A stretch of DNA of 7,710 nucleotides from UBA5078 sp963977405 (GCA_963977405.1 CAXBOY010000123.1:1-7710), one strand, 5' to 3'; shown: positions 1 to 6,606, counted from the first letter of the stretch. Notes: generated from the letters alone by a model not told the origin. Made by a program: numbers and translations.

Positions 1-809
1 AGGCTGCGGGAGTGAGTACTTGGCGCATCGTATGGTCGGTCATGAAACCCACCATAGGGATCATGATCCTGAGCTTGGTTTTGGGGGAGTATGTGGCGCC
101 ACGCCTGCAGCAAACCGCACAGAGTGAGCTGGCATTGATTCAAAGCGGGGGGCTTGGCTTGAGCTCCTCGAGTGGTGACTGGCGCAAGATTGGCAACGAG
201 TTTATCCATATCAATGTGATCTTGCCCGGGGGCACGGAGTTGCGCGGGATAACGCGCTATGAATTGGATGAGAATAGACGCTTACGTACTAGCAGTTTTG
301 CCAGCAGTGCGCGCTATAGCGAGGACTCACAGGGCCAATACTGGCAGTTGAATAACGTGCGTGAAACCGAATTTGGCCTCGCTAGCATCGCGGTAAATGA
401 GTACGAGTCTCTGGCTTGGCGCATCGAATTATCGCCGGAATTACTGAGCGTCTTGCTGGTGGAACCGGAGCGACAGTCGATCTCTGGCCTATATCGATTT
501 GCGGAGTATTTTCGCGGTGAGGGGCTAGAGAGTGATAGTTACTTCTTGGCCTTCTGGAAGAAGCTATTACAACCACTGGCAACGGCCTCTCTGGTATTAG
601 TGGCAATCTCTTTCGTGTTCGGGCCGCTGCGTTCCGTGACGATGGGTGCACGCGTGTTTATCGCGATTGGCATCGGCTTGCTATTTACTATCGCGCAACG
701 AGTATTGGGACCAGCGAGTCTCCTCTATGGTTTCAGTCCGGTGATTGCAGTGATGATTCCGATAGTGGTGTGCTTTGTGACTGGCGTCTATTTGCTACGC
801 AGGATTTAA
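1..809 (+). CDS. lptG: LptG, lipopolysaccharide export ABC transporter permease (5' end outside window)
   Basis: Inner-membrane subunit of the LptB2FG transporter, which extracts lipopolysaccharide from the inner membrane and pushes it through LptC and LptA to the outer membrane. About 268 codons are present; the family is about 350-360 residues, so the first transmembrane segments are missing at the window edge. The GTG at 12 is not the start: the frame is open to base 3 and the residues match mid-protein LptG. Counting from that GTG codon, I see a membrane segment at about 13-29 ending in GEYVAP, the periplasmic beta-jellyroll at about 35-175 (including NENRR-like DENRRLR at 87-93 and SISGL at 156-160), then three membrane segments at about 187-207, 215-234 and 240-262. 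The family signature FGPLRSVTMGAR is at 203-214. It converges on the RDD gene with 11 bases between stops. lptF would be expected just upstream, outside the window. Identification is firm. Confidence 0.95.
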   Translation, partial: AAGVSTWRIVWSVMKPTIGIMILSLVLGEYVAPRLQQTAQSELALIQSGGLGLSSSSGDWRKIGNEFIHINVILPGGTELRGITRYELDENRRLRTSSFASSARYSEDSQGQYWQLNNVRETEFGLASIAVNEYESLAWRIELSPELLSVLLVEPERQSISGLYRFAEYFRGEGLESDSYFLAFWKKLLQPLATASLVLVAISFVFGPLRSVTMGARVFIAIGIGLLFTIAQRVLGPASLLYGFSPVIAVMIPIVVCFVTGVYLLRRI

Positions 810-820
810 AACGTTTCTAG

Positions 821-1312
821 TTAAAAATTGCGACCGCCTTTAGGGACTACGATCACTTGTGTGCCCGACAAGATGTCGTGAATAGCGTTGCCATGCTTGT
901 CGATATAATGCCATAGATACCCAATTCCTAAACAGAAGAAGGACGGCCAGGCGAGCACCCAGCGTAGCAAGGACTGCTTCAAGCTCAAACGCGAACCATC
1001 TGAGCTTATTACCTCTATACGCCAAGCCAACATGCCCAGTGTCTGTCCCGTGCGCATCCAGAACCAGATATAAAAACCGGCGGCGCTTAACACTTCAGCT
1101 ATGAATAAAATGGCACCGATGACGGGGTCGGTTTGTACCTGCCCGTCAACCAAATGATTAGTGTTTGGACCTACAACGAACTGCATGGCAAAACCAAGTG
1201 CCATCCATATCGCTGCAACGAGAAATGCGTCGTAGAGTAGGGCGGCAAGGCGCCGCAATAGTCCAGCGACCGGTGCGGCTTCTTGTGCAATTTCTGACTC
1301 GTTATCGGGCAT
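821..1312 (-). CDS. RDD-family small membrane protein
   Basis: A 163-residue integral membrane protein of the RDD family, a broad family mostly without assigned function; one member has been reported as a sodium/proton antiporter, but that cannot be carried over here. Visible family marks are R20/R21 followed by D28 in the first membrane segment (RRLAALLYD), the GQTLGMLAWRIEVI block at 89-102, and the C-terminal HDILSGTQVIVV at 145-156. Hydrophobic segments lie at about 27-47, 63-86 and 117-137. The N-terminus is acidic and probably cytoplasmic. The ATG is 5 bases after the pntB stop. An AAGGA lies about 12 bases before the ATG, inside the end of pntB, so translation probably depends on co-transcription with the pnt genes. 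The family call is good; the physiological role is unknown. Confidence 0.88.
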   Translation of the reverse strand: MPDNESEIAQEAAPVAGLLRRLAALLYDAFLVAAIWMALGFAMQFVVGPNTNHLVDGQVQTDPVIGAILFIAEVLSAAGFYIWFWMRTGQTLGMLAWRIEVISSDGSRLSLKQSLLRWVLAWPSFFCLGIGYLWHYIDKHGNAIHDILSGTQVIVVPKGGRNF

Positions 1313-1317
1313 TACTC

Positions 1318-2784
1318 TTAGAGTTCCTTCACAGCTTGAATGAGCTCGTTTACCGCCTTCTGACCATCACCGAACAACATGCGGGTGTTGTCCAATAGGA
1401 ACAGTGGGTTCTCAACTCCCGAGAAACCCGTGCCTCGGCCACGCTTGATGACGATGACGTTCTCGGACTCTTCTGCATTGAGGATAGGCATCCCGAATAG
1501 TGGGCTACTTGGATCCTTCTTCGCCGCGGGGTTGACCACGTCATTCGCCCCGATGACTAGTGTCACAGTAGTGTTGCCAAAATCAGCGTTGATATCTTCC
1601 ATGTCATAAATCAAATCATAGGGCACGCCAGCTTCGGCCAACAGCACGTTCATATGGCCAGGCATACGCCCCGCCACTGGGTGAATGGCAAACTTCACCT
1701 TTACGCCTTTGTCTGTTAAAAGCTGAGTGAGTTCCCAGACCTTGTGTTGTGCCTGAGCAACGGCCATGCCGTAGCCTGGAATGACTACAACCTGACTTGC
1801 ATAGGCCATCATGATGCCCACATCCTGGGCCTGAACTTCCTTCATGGAGCCGCCGCTTTCGTCCGCTGCTGTAGCTGCCGCGGCAGTCGTGCCGAAGCCG
1901 CTAAAGAAGACGTTGCTCACGGAACGGTTCATGGCCTTAGCCATCAGATGGGTCAACAAGCTACCTGCAGAGCCCACTACGGTGCCGGCGATAATCATCG
2001 CAGCATTGCCCAATACATAGCCTTCGAAACCCACTGCCAAGCCCGTGAGGGCGTTGAACAGGGAGATGATCACAGGCATGTCCGCACCGCCGACAGGGAC
2101 GGTAATGAATACCCCTAGTACGAGCGCAATGCCGAAGAACGCGATGATTGGCATGAGCTCGCCAGTGAAGTAAACCGCAATTGCGAAACCGACAAGTACG
2201 ATAGCTAAAACTAGGTTGATCAATTGCTGCTGTGGAAGCAGTTTATTCGAGTTAAGGCGTCCATCGAGCTTTGCCCACGCAATGATGCTGCCACTAAACG
2301 CGATGGTGCCGATAACCGCGCCGACGATTGCGAGGATGGTGACATCAGTCCCCATCGCTTCGGCGATGGTGCTAGGGTGCGTGGACATGCCAGTCATGCC
2401 CAGAAGGCTATCGGCATGACCTGCGGCCACCTCGCCTTGGGCCTTGAGTAACTCGACAGCTGCAATAGTAGCAGCTGCACCGCCGCCCATGCCGTTATAC
2501 ATGGCGATCATCTGCGGCATATCGGTCATCGCGACCTTCTTGCCGGTGACATAGGCATAGCCGCCGCCGATAGCGATGGCCAGCACGATTAAGCCATAAT
2601 TCGTCAGTGCCTGTGGGTTATCAGTGAGCTCTGGCGATAGGAATGTGACCAGTGTGGCCAAGACCATACCTGCTCCGGCCCATTGGATGCCGCGACGTGC
2701 CGTGACTGGCGAGCTCATCTGCTTCAAACCCAGAATGAACAGCACAGCAGCAAGGAAATAACTCGCTTGGATGAGAATGGTCAT
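1318..2784 (-). CDS. pntB: NAD(P) transhydrogenase subunit beta (NADP-binding)
   Basis: Beta subunit of proton-translocating transhydrogenase, which uses the proton-motive force to reduce NADP+ with NADH. It carries most of the membrane domain II and the NADP(H)-binding domain III. The 488 residues are somewhat longer than the E. coli subunit. Membrane helices fill about 1-285, with conserved GGADMP at 233-238 and KAMNRS at 283-288. Domain III begins near 312. It has the dinucleotide fold PGYGMAVAQAQ at 336-346, HPVAGRMPGHMNVLLAEA at 368-385, EDIN at 396-399 and VIGANDVVNPAA at 410-421. The loop that in other members reads KRSMxxGYAG is KRGRGTGFSG here (447-456). The residue matching E. coli beta His91 is Asn97. 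The ATG directly abuts the TAA of pntAB. A purine-rich AGGGGGA lies 9 bases before it, inside the end of pntAB, suggesting translational coupling. Identification is very firm. Confidence 0.97.
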   Translation of the reverse strand: MTILIQASYFLAAVLFILGLKQMSSPVTARRGIQWAGAGMVLATLVTFLSPELTDNPQALTNYGLIVLAIAIGGGYAYVTGKKVAMTDMPQMIAMYNGMGGGAAATIAAVELLKAQGEVAAGHADSLLGMTGMSTHPSTIAEAMGTDVTILAIVGAVIGTIAFSGSIIAWAKLDGRLNSNKLLPQQQLINLVLAIVLVGFAIAVYFTGELMPIIAFFGIALVLGVFITVPVGGADMPVIISLFNALTGLAVGFEGYVLGNAAMIIAGTVVGSAGSLLTHLMAKAMNRSVSNVFFSGFGTTAAAATAADESGGSMKEVQAQDVGIMMAYASQVVVIPGYGMAVAQAQHKVWELTQLLTDKGVKVKFAIHPVAGRMPGHMNVLLAEAGVPYDLIYDMEDINADFGNTTVTLVIGANDVVNPAAKKDPSSPLFGMPILNAEESENVIVIKRGRGTGFSGVENPLFLLDNTRMLFGDGQKAVNELIQAVKEL

Positions 2785-3093
2785 TTAGTGCTTTCCCCCT
2801 GCGCTGTCTTTTTTGCCGCTAGATTTGAACATTTCCAACATGCGCTCGGTCACCACATAACCACCAACGGCATTTCCTGCGGCGAGCAAAACAGCAACGA
2901 AGCCGATCGCTTGTTGAGTGCCATTCTCCGCTATGCCCAATGCGATCATCGCGCCTACTAGCACGATGCCGTGGACGAAGTTAGAACCGGACATCAGCGG
3001 TGTGTGCAGAATGACTGGCACCTTGCTGATGATCTCGTAACCGGTAAACCCGGCGAGCATGAAAATATATAACGCAGCTAATCCTTCAATCAT
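2785..3093 (-). CDS. pntAB: NAD(P) transhydrogenase subunit alpha part 2 (small membrane subunit)
   Basis: A 102-residue membrane subunit of proton-translocating transhydrogenase. It corresponds to the C-terminal membrane part of the E. coli PntA chain, here a separate polypeptide as in Rhodospirillum rubrum and Thermus. Hydrophobic segments lie at about 4-22, 43-56 and 62-81, and the tail is Lys/Gly/Ser-rich and soluble. The conserved block HTPLMSGSNFVHGI is at 30-43. His41 in this block sits where E. coli has Ser, and is probably the proton-channel histidine of this enzyme (see findings). A textbook GGAGGTG ends 5 bases before the ATG. The ATG overlaps the pntAA stop in an ATGA, so the split is a real gene boundary and not a frameshift of a fused gene. 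Identification is very firm. Confidence 0.96.
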   Translation of the reverse strand: MIEGLAALYIFMLAGFTGYEIISKVPVILHTPLMSGSNFVHGIVLVGAMIALGIAENGTQQAIGFVAVLLAAGNAVGGYVVTERMLEMFKSSGKKDSAGGKH

Positions 3094-4223
3094 TTGGCAC
3101 CTCCGGCGATTTTTTCGGCTATTGCGGCATTGACGATAGCGCCGCCGTGAGTAATCAAACTGTCCTTTAGAATCTGGTCTTCGAGGTCGATATTCAGCTC
3201 GCCTTCTTTAATCATCAAGTTAAGAAGATTGAGTAGATTCTTGGCATACAACTCGCTGGCATGGCCACTGACAGTGCTAGGCACATTCAGGGGGCCATAC
3301 ACTTTGACGCGATTGTGTAAGATGGTTTCGCCAGCCTTAGTGAGCTCGCAATTACCACCGCCTTCGGCGGCTAAATCCACTATCACCGAGCCTCCCTTCA
3401 TGCGCTCGACCATCGCCGTGGTGATGATCTTCGGAGAGGGGCGTCCTGGAATAGCGGCCGTGGTGATGACCACATCGGCAGCTGCGACATGATTGGCGAG
3501 AATCGCTTGCTGCTGCTCGCGTTCCTCGTCAGTGAGTTCACGGGCGTAGCCGCCACTTCCCTCGGCCTTGATATCGATGTCGACGAACTTGGCGCCGAGT
3601 GATTCGACTTGATCTTTCACTGCAGCGCGGACGTCATAGCCCTCCACGATGGCGCCGAGACGGCGCGCAGTCGCGATAGCCTGCAGTCCCGCAACACCAG
3701 CGCCGATGATCAATACCTTGGAGGGGCGAACGGTGCCGGCAGCTGTGGTGAGCATGGGGAAGAACTTGCCTAACAGTGTGCTTGCTAGCAATACCGCCTT
3801 ATATCCGGCAATCGAGGCCTGTGAGGACAGTGCGTCCATAGCCTGAGCGCGGGAGATACGCGGAATCATCTCTACAGAGAAAGCGGAGACGTTTTTTTCC
3901 TGTAGCGTTTTGAATCGCTCAGTATCGGAATAGGGATTGAGATAGCCGATGAGAACGCTGCCCGTTTTGAGCTTCGCCATCTGGGCATCCGTCGGGGGAT
4001 TAACCGTTAAAAGGATGTCGGCGCTGTTATACAGTGCATCGATGTCGTCGACGATGTCGGCGCCAACATAATCGCTATCGGCATGCCCTGCAGCCTCGCC
4101 AGCACCAGTTTGAATGCTGACTTGCACCCCAAGGGCCGTGAGTTTCTTGACGACGTCAGGGACCATGGCGACCCGCTGCTCGTCTTCCCTCAACTCCTTT
4201 GCTACACACACTCTTATTGTCAT
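3090..4223 (-). CDS. pntAA: NAD(P) transhydrogenase subunit alpha part 1 (NAD-binding)
   Basis: Soluble domain I of proton-translocating transhydrogenase. It binds NAD(H) on the cytoplasmic side and passes hydride to NADP+ on PntB. The 377 residues show an alanine dehydrogenase/PNT N-terminal domain (about 4-135), the conserved PRISRAQAMDALSSQASIAG (121-140), then the Rossmann domain with GAGVAG at 174-179. The RQD-loop region YDVRAAVKDQVESLGAKF (196-213) contains Arg199, Asp204 and Gln205. LAAEGGGNCE (284-293) and GPLNVPSTVSGHAS (310-323) are also typical. The length fits a stand-alone alpha-1 subunit. GGAG lies 8 bases before the chosen ATG, and MTIRVCVAKELREDEQRVA is a normal family N-terminus. 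It is the first gene of the pntAA-pntAB-pntB-RDD set. Alanine dehydrogenase is excluded by the RQD loop and the neighbouring pnt genes. Confidence 0.96.
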   Translation of the reverse strand: MTIRVCVAKELREDEQRVAMVPDVVKKLTALGVQVSIQTGAGEAAGHADSDYVGADIVDDIDALYNSADILLTVNPPTDAQMAKLKTGSVLIGYLNPYSDTERFKTLQEKNVSAFSVEMIPRISRAQAMDALSSQASIAGYKAVLLASTLLGKFFPMLTTAAGTVRPSKVLIIGAGVAGLQAIATARRLGAIVEGYDVRAAVKDQVESLGAKFVDIDIKAEGSGGYARELTDEEREQQQAILANHVAAADVVITTAAIPGRPSPKIITTAMVERMKGGSVIVDLAAEGGGNCELTKAGETILHNRVKVYGPLNVPSTVSGHASELYAKNLLNLLNLMIKEGELNIDLEDQILKDSLITHGGAIVNAAIAEKIAGGAK

Positions 4224-4262
4224 AGTTACACTCCAGCAACTTCCTTTTCTTAAAGTGCGCGC

Positions 4263-4291
4263 AGTATACCTTGTTAGGACAGGGTATAGAA
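4263..4291 (-). promoter_or_regulatory. candidate promoter of the pnt operon
   Basis: On the minus strand a TATACT hexamer (4268 to 4263) matches the sigma-70 -10 consensus at five of six positions. It lies about 40 bases before the pntAA ATG and is followed by a GC-rich discriminator (GCGCGC). The hexamer at the usual 17-base spacing, TTCTAT (4291-4286), is a poor -35, which would suit a promoter that needs an activator. No primer-extension-like evidence is possible from sequence alone. Confidence 0.4.
4265..4288. promoter_or_regulatory. 24-base imperfect dyad, candidate operator upstream of pntAA
   Basis: On the plus strand the arms are TATACC (4265-4270) and GGTATA (4283-4288), a perfect 6-base inverted pair. 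Inside them TGT (4272-4274) and ACA (4279-4281) form a second symmetric pair around a 4-base centre. In all, 9 of 12 half-site positions are symmetric. The dyad covers most of the candidate -10 of the pnt promoter. No run of T follows on either strand, so it is not a standard intrinsic terminator. The shape fits a dimeric regulator, but I cannot say which. Confidence 0.4.
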
Positions 4292-4319
4292 CGGCGAAGA
4301 AGGGGCTGGGTGTTTTAGT

Positions 4320-4877
4320 TTAATGCGCTGGGTCAGGGCTAGCGCTGCTCGCTGCGGGCGTCTCGTTCTCGAGATCCAAGCTGAGATCGTTAGGGTCTTC
4401 GATTGTCGAAGCACTTGGGGTGGCAGCTGGCGCGGGTGCGGCTTGCGTTGTACCACTGCTACTAGCGGCAGATGAAGGGGACAGCAGTTGATTGCGCAAG
4501 GCCTCGATCTCTGGCGTGAGTGTGCGTGCAGTATCCGCCGCATCTTCACTGCGCTGAATTTTCGCAAAATATTCGGGGTCTACCTCGGTGATTGGCACTA
4601 CGCGATTGTAAGTAGTCTTCGCGTCTTTCTTGCACAGAATGGTGAAGGTAGGTTCCTCGTAAATCGTGCGGTACTCGTTCAAGCGTGCGTAGAGGACATC
4701 GTTGCAATCCTCTTCTTCCATCGCGAGATTTACTGCCATTTGCAGGAAAGGGCGCAAATGGGCGGAATTGGCGGGCAGCCACAGACGCTCAGAGCGCGAC
4801 TCTGAACCATAGCTCACTGTGGCCAGCAATAGGGCTGTGGCTAGGCAAAGTAGTTTCTGAAGGCTAAAAAGACTCAT
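4320..4877 (-). CDS. exported protein of unknown function with Ser/Ala/Pro-rich tail
   Basis: I do not recognise this 185-residue protein. It begins with a signal peptide: a short polar start with Lys8, a hydrophobic core at about 9-21 (LLCLATALLLATV), and a likely cleavage near SYG-SES at 24-25. Cys11 is not in a lipobox, so a lipoprotein is unlikely. The mature part (about 25-132) is charged, with an acidic cluster EEED at 54-57 and Cys58 and Cys82, which could form a disulfide in the periplasm. From about 133 to the end it is a low-complexity Ser/Ala/Pro/Thr segment with an acidic patch near 160-172, probably disordered. No strong ribosome site precedes the ATG. It lies 96 bases upstream of pntAA on the same strand and diverges from the citramalate synthase gene across 159 bases. 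A link to either neighbour is not shown. Confidence 0.75.
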   Translation of the reverse strand: MSLFSLQKLLCLATALLLATVSYGSESRSERLWLPANSAHLRPFLQMAVNLAMEEEDCNDVLYARLNEYRTIYEEPTFTILCKKDAKTTYNRVVPITEVDPEYFAKIQRSEDAADTARTLTPEIEALRNQLLSPSSAASSSGTTQAAPAPAATPSASTIEDPNDLSLDLENETPAASSASPDPAH

Positions 4878-4997
4878 AGTGAATACATCGGCAATTTCGT
4901 TACAGGCATGAGCGCATTGTCCCCTGTTCTCTCCAAAATGGGAAGGTGGACACGATCAAATGGCTGATTCGCCGGGCTTATGGCGGCGCAGTTTATT

Positions 4998-5006
4998 TGC
5001 TAGAAT
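4998..5006 (+). promoter_or_regulatory. candidate extended -10 promoter of cimA
   Basis: TGC directly followed by TAGAAT (5001-5006) forms an extended -10 element, with five of six consensus positions. No good -35 is present 17 bases upstream (TTATGG at 4978-4983), which is usual for extended -10 promoters. Transcription would start near 5013, leaving a leader of only about 25 bases before the first ATG, too short for a peptide-based attenuator. Confidence 0.4.
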
Positions 5007-5020
5007 CTGCTCCCCTTAGC

Positions 5021-5033
5021 GCTGCGCGGCAGC
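5021..5033 (+). other. small hairpin just before the cimA start
   Basis: GCTGC and GCAGC flank a 3-base GCG loop, a perfect 5-base GC-rich stem ending 3 bases before the ATG at 5037. In mRNA it would hinder ribosome access to the ATG at 5037 but leave GGATGA (5035-5040), 8 bases before the ATG at 5049, exposed. It may therefore favour the later start. No T run follows, so it is not a terminator. Confidence 0.3.
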
Positions 5034-5036
5034 CGG

Positions 5037-6590
5037 ATGAATAGAGATATGAGCAGCAACAGCCCGACTAGACACATCAAATTACTCGACACGACCTTGC
5101 GCGATGGCGAACAGACCCAAGGTGTGTCCTTCGCTGGGAAAGAGAAACTGCATATTGCCCGAGCACTTTTGCAGTCATTACGCGTTGACCGTATCGAAGT
5201 GGCATCGGCCCGCGTTTCCGACGGTGAGAAACAAGCGGTTGTCGATATCAACGCATGGGCGGCCCAAGAAGGTTACTTAGAGCGCGTCGAGGTGCTGGGG
5301 TTCGTAGATCATCGCTTGAGCGTGGATTGGGTCGTAGAGGCAGGTGGGCGCGTGATCAACCTTCTTGCTAAGGGCAGCGAGAAACACTGTCGAGAACAGT
5401 TAGGGCGCACTCTCGCGGAGCATATCGAGGATATTCACCGGACTGTCAGCTATGCGCAAGAGCGCGGCTTAAAGGTCAATATGTACCTAGAGGATTGGTC
5501 TAACGGCTATAAAGACAGCCCGGATTATGTTTTCGGCCTATTAGAGGGAACTAAGGATCTAGGGATCGCCGATTTTATGCTGCCCGATACTCTAGGCGTT
5601 ATGATGCCAGACGAAGTCTTCACCGCGCTGAGCGACATGATCTCACGCTTCCCCTTACTCGAATTCGACTTCCACCCCCATAATGACTACGGGCTCGCTA
5701 CAGCCAACGTTATGGCCGCCGTCAAAGCCGGGGTTAACACGATTCACTGCACGGTGAACTGTCTAGGCGAGCGTGCCGGTAACGCCTCTGTGGCAGAGGT
5801 GGCAGTAGTACTTAAAGACAAGATGGGCATGAGCCTGTCGATAGACGAGACCAGGATCGGCCTTCTCAGCCGTATGGTTGAGAACTTCTCCGGTAAATGG
5901 GTCTCTGCTAACGCCCCCATTGTTGGTGCCGATGTGTTCACTCAAACCGCTGGTATTCACGCCGATGGCGACTCCAAGGGCGGTCTCTATATCACTGCGT
6001 TGCGTCCGGAGCGTTTCGCACGCAAGCGCGTCTACGCCTTGGGCAAGATGAGTGGCAAGGCCTCTCTTGCCAATAATCTCGAAGAATTGGGGCTTAGTCT
6101 GTCGGCGGAGGAGCAGCGTAAGGTCTTGCAGCGCGTCGTGGAGTTAGGCGATTCCAAAGAAGTGATCACCGTGGATGACTTGCCTTTCATCATTGCCGAT
6201 GTGTTGGAGAGTCGCGACTATCGCTATATCGAACTACTCAATTGCTATATTAACAGTGGTATGGACGTAGACAGCACCGCTAGTGTGCGAGTGCGAATCA
6301 ATGACAAGGAGTACAGCGGCTCGGGTTCTGGTAATGGCGGTTTTGCCGCATTTATGGATGCGATGGCGCGAATTCTCAAAGCACGAAAATTCAAGATGCC
6401 CGATCTGCTGGATTATGAGGTCCACATTCCCCGGGGTGGCAACACTAGTGCCCTGACGGAATGTATCATTACCTGGAGTGGTGAGATGCGCGATCTAAAG
6501 ACGCGCGGAGTAGATTCGAATCAGGTGTTGGCGGCGGTCAAGGCGACGCTGCGCATGATCAATATCAAGATGCATGCGCAGGCGGATTGA
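5037..6590 (+). CDS. cimA: (R)-citramalate synthase, Leptospira type (LeuA/CimA family)
   Basis: Predicted to condense pyruvate with acetyl-CoA to (R)-citramalate, the first step of threonine-independent isoleucine synthesis in the cytoplasm. The 517 residues comprise a TIM-barrel HMGL-like domain (about 12-285), a linker, and a LeuA-type regulatory domain (about 390-515). Catalytic and metal residues are visible: Arg22 and Asp23 (TLRDGEQT), His213 and His215 (HPHND), Asn249 (GERAGN), and His308, Asp310 and Tyr318. Compared from memory with Leptospira CimA, the catalytic domain aligns without gaps at an offset of six. Leu87, Leu110 and Tyr150 match its pyruvate pocket (Leu81, Leu104, Tyr144), which favours citramalate over isopropylmalate synthase. 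Parts of the isoleucine site differ. The ATG at 5049 (protein of 513) has a better-placed GGATGA and may be the true start. 2-isopropylmalate synthase is the main alternative. A leuB-like gene converges on it. Confidence 0.85.
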   Translation: MNRDMSSNSPTRHIKLLDTTLRDGEQTQGVSFAGKEKLHIARALLQSLRVDRIEVASARVSDGEKQAVVDINAWAAQEGYLERVEVLGFVDHRLSVDWVVEAGGRVINLLAKGSEKHCREQLGRTLAEHIEDIHRTVSYAQERGLKVNMYLEDWSNGYKDSPDYVFGLLEGTKDLGIADFMLPDTLGVMMPDEVFTALSDMISRFPLLEFDFHPHNDYGLATANVMAAVKAGVNTIHCTVNCLGERAGNASVAEVAVVLKDKMGMSLSIDETRIGLLSRMVENFSGKWVSANAPIVGADVFTQTAGIHADGDSKGGLYITALRPERFARKRVYALGKMSGKASLANNLEELGLSLSAEEQRKVLQRVVELGDSKEVITVDDLPFIIADVLESRDYRYIELLNCYINSGMDVDSTASVRVRINDKEYSGSGSGNGGFAAFMDAMARILKARKFKMPDLLDYEVHIPRGGNTSALTECIITWSGEMRDLKTRGVDSNQVLAAVKATLRMINIKMHAQAD

Positions 6591-6591
6591 A

Positions 6592-6606
6592 AATCTAATT
6601 TAGATT
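6592..6606. repeat. 15-base perfect palindrome between cimA and leuB
   Basis: AATCTAA (6592-6598) and TTAGATT (6600-6606) are a perfect inverted pair around one base. The element starts one base after the cimA stop and overlaps the leuB TAA. A hairpin would be AT-rich with at most a 6-base stem, so it is weak as a bidirectional terminator. It is the only symmetric element in the 14-base gap where the two genes meet tail to tail. Confidence 0.35.

Noticed and set aside
12..14. GTG as the start of lptG
   Set aside because: The frame is open to the window edge and the residues match the middle of LptG, so the true start is outside the window.
808..823. AAACGTTT palindrome (808-815) as a bidirectional terminator between lptG and the RDD gene
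   Set aside because: The stem would be at most 4 bases with no real loop and no strong T run, so a terminator cannot be supported.
1744..2118. 124-codon plus-strand frame inside pntB
   Set aside because: It is antisense to a well-conserved part of pntB, has no recognisable domain or ribosome site, and its composition is that of a shadow frame.
3090..3093. Possible frameshift splitting a fused pntA gene
   Set aside because: There is an ATGA overlap with a strong GGAGGTG, and separate alpha-1 and alpha-2 subunits are a known normal arrangement.
4488..4805. 105-codon plus-strand frame opposite the exported protein gene
   Set aside because: The minus-strand frame has a clear signal peptide and natural stop. 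The plus-strand frame has no ribosome site, domain or upstream promoter.
4908..4967. 19-codon frame upstream of cimA as an isoleucine leader peptide
   Set aside because: It has no branched-chain codon run, no good ribosome site and no attenuator stem pair.
5000..5251. 83-codon minus-strand frame over the start of cimA
   Set aside because: It is antisense to the highly conserved catalytic N-terminus of CimA and reads as Ser/Arg-rich shadow sequence.
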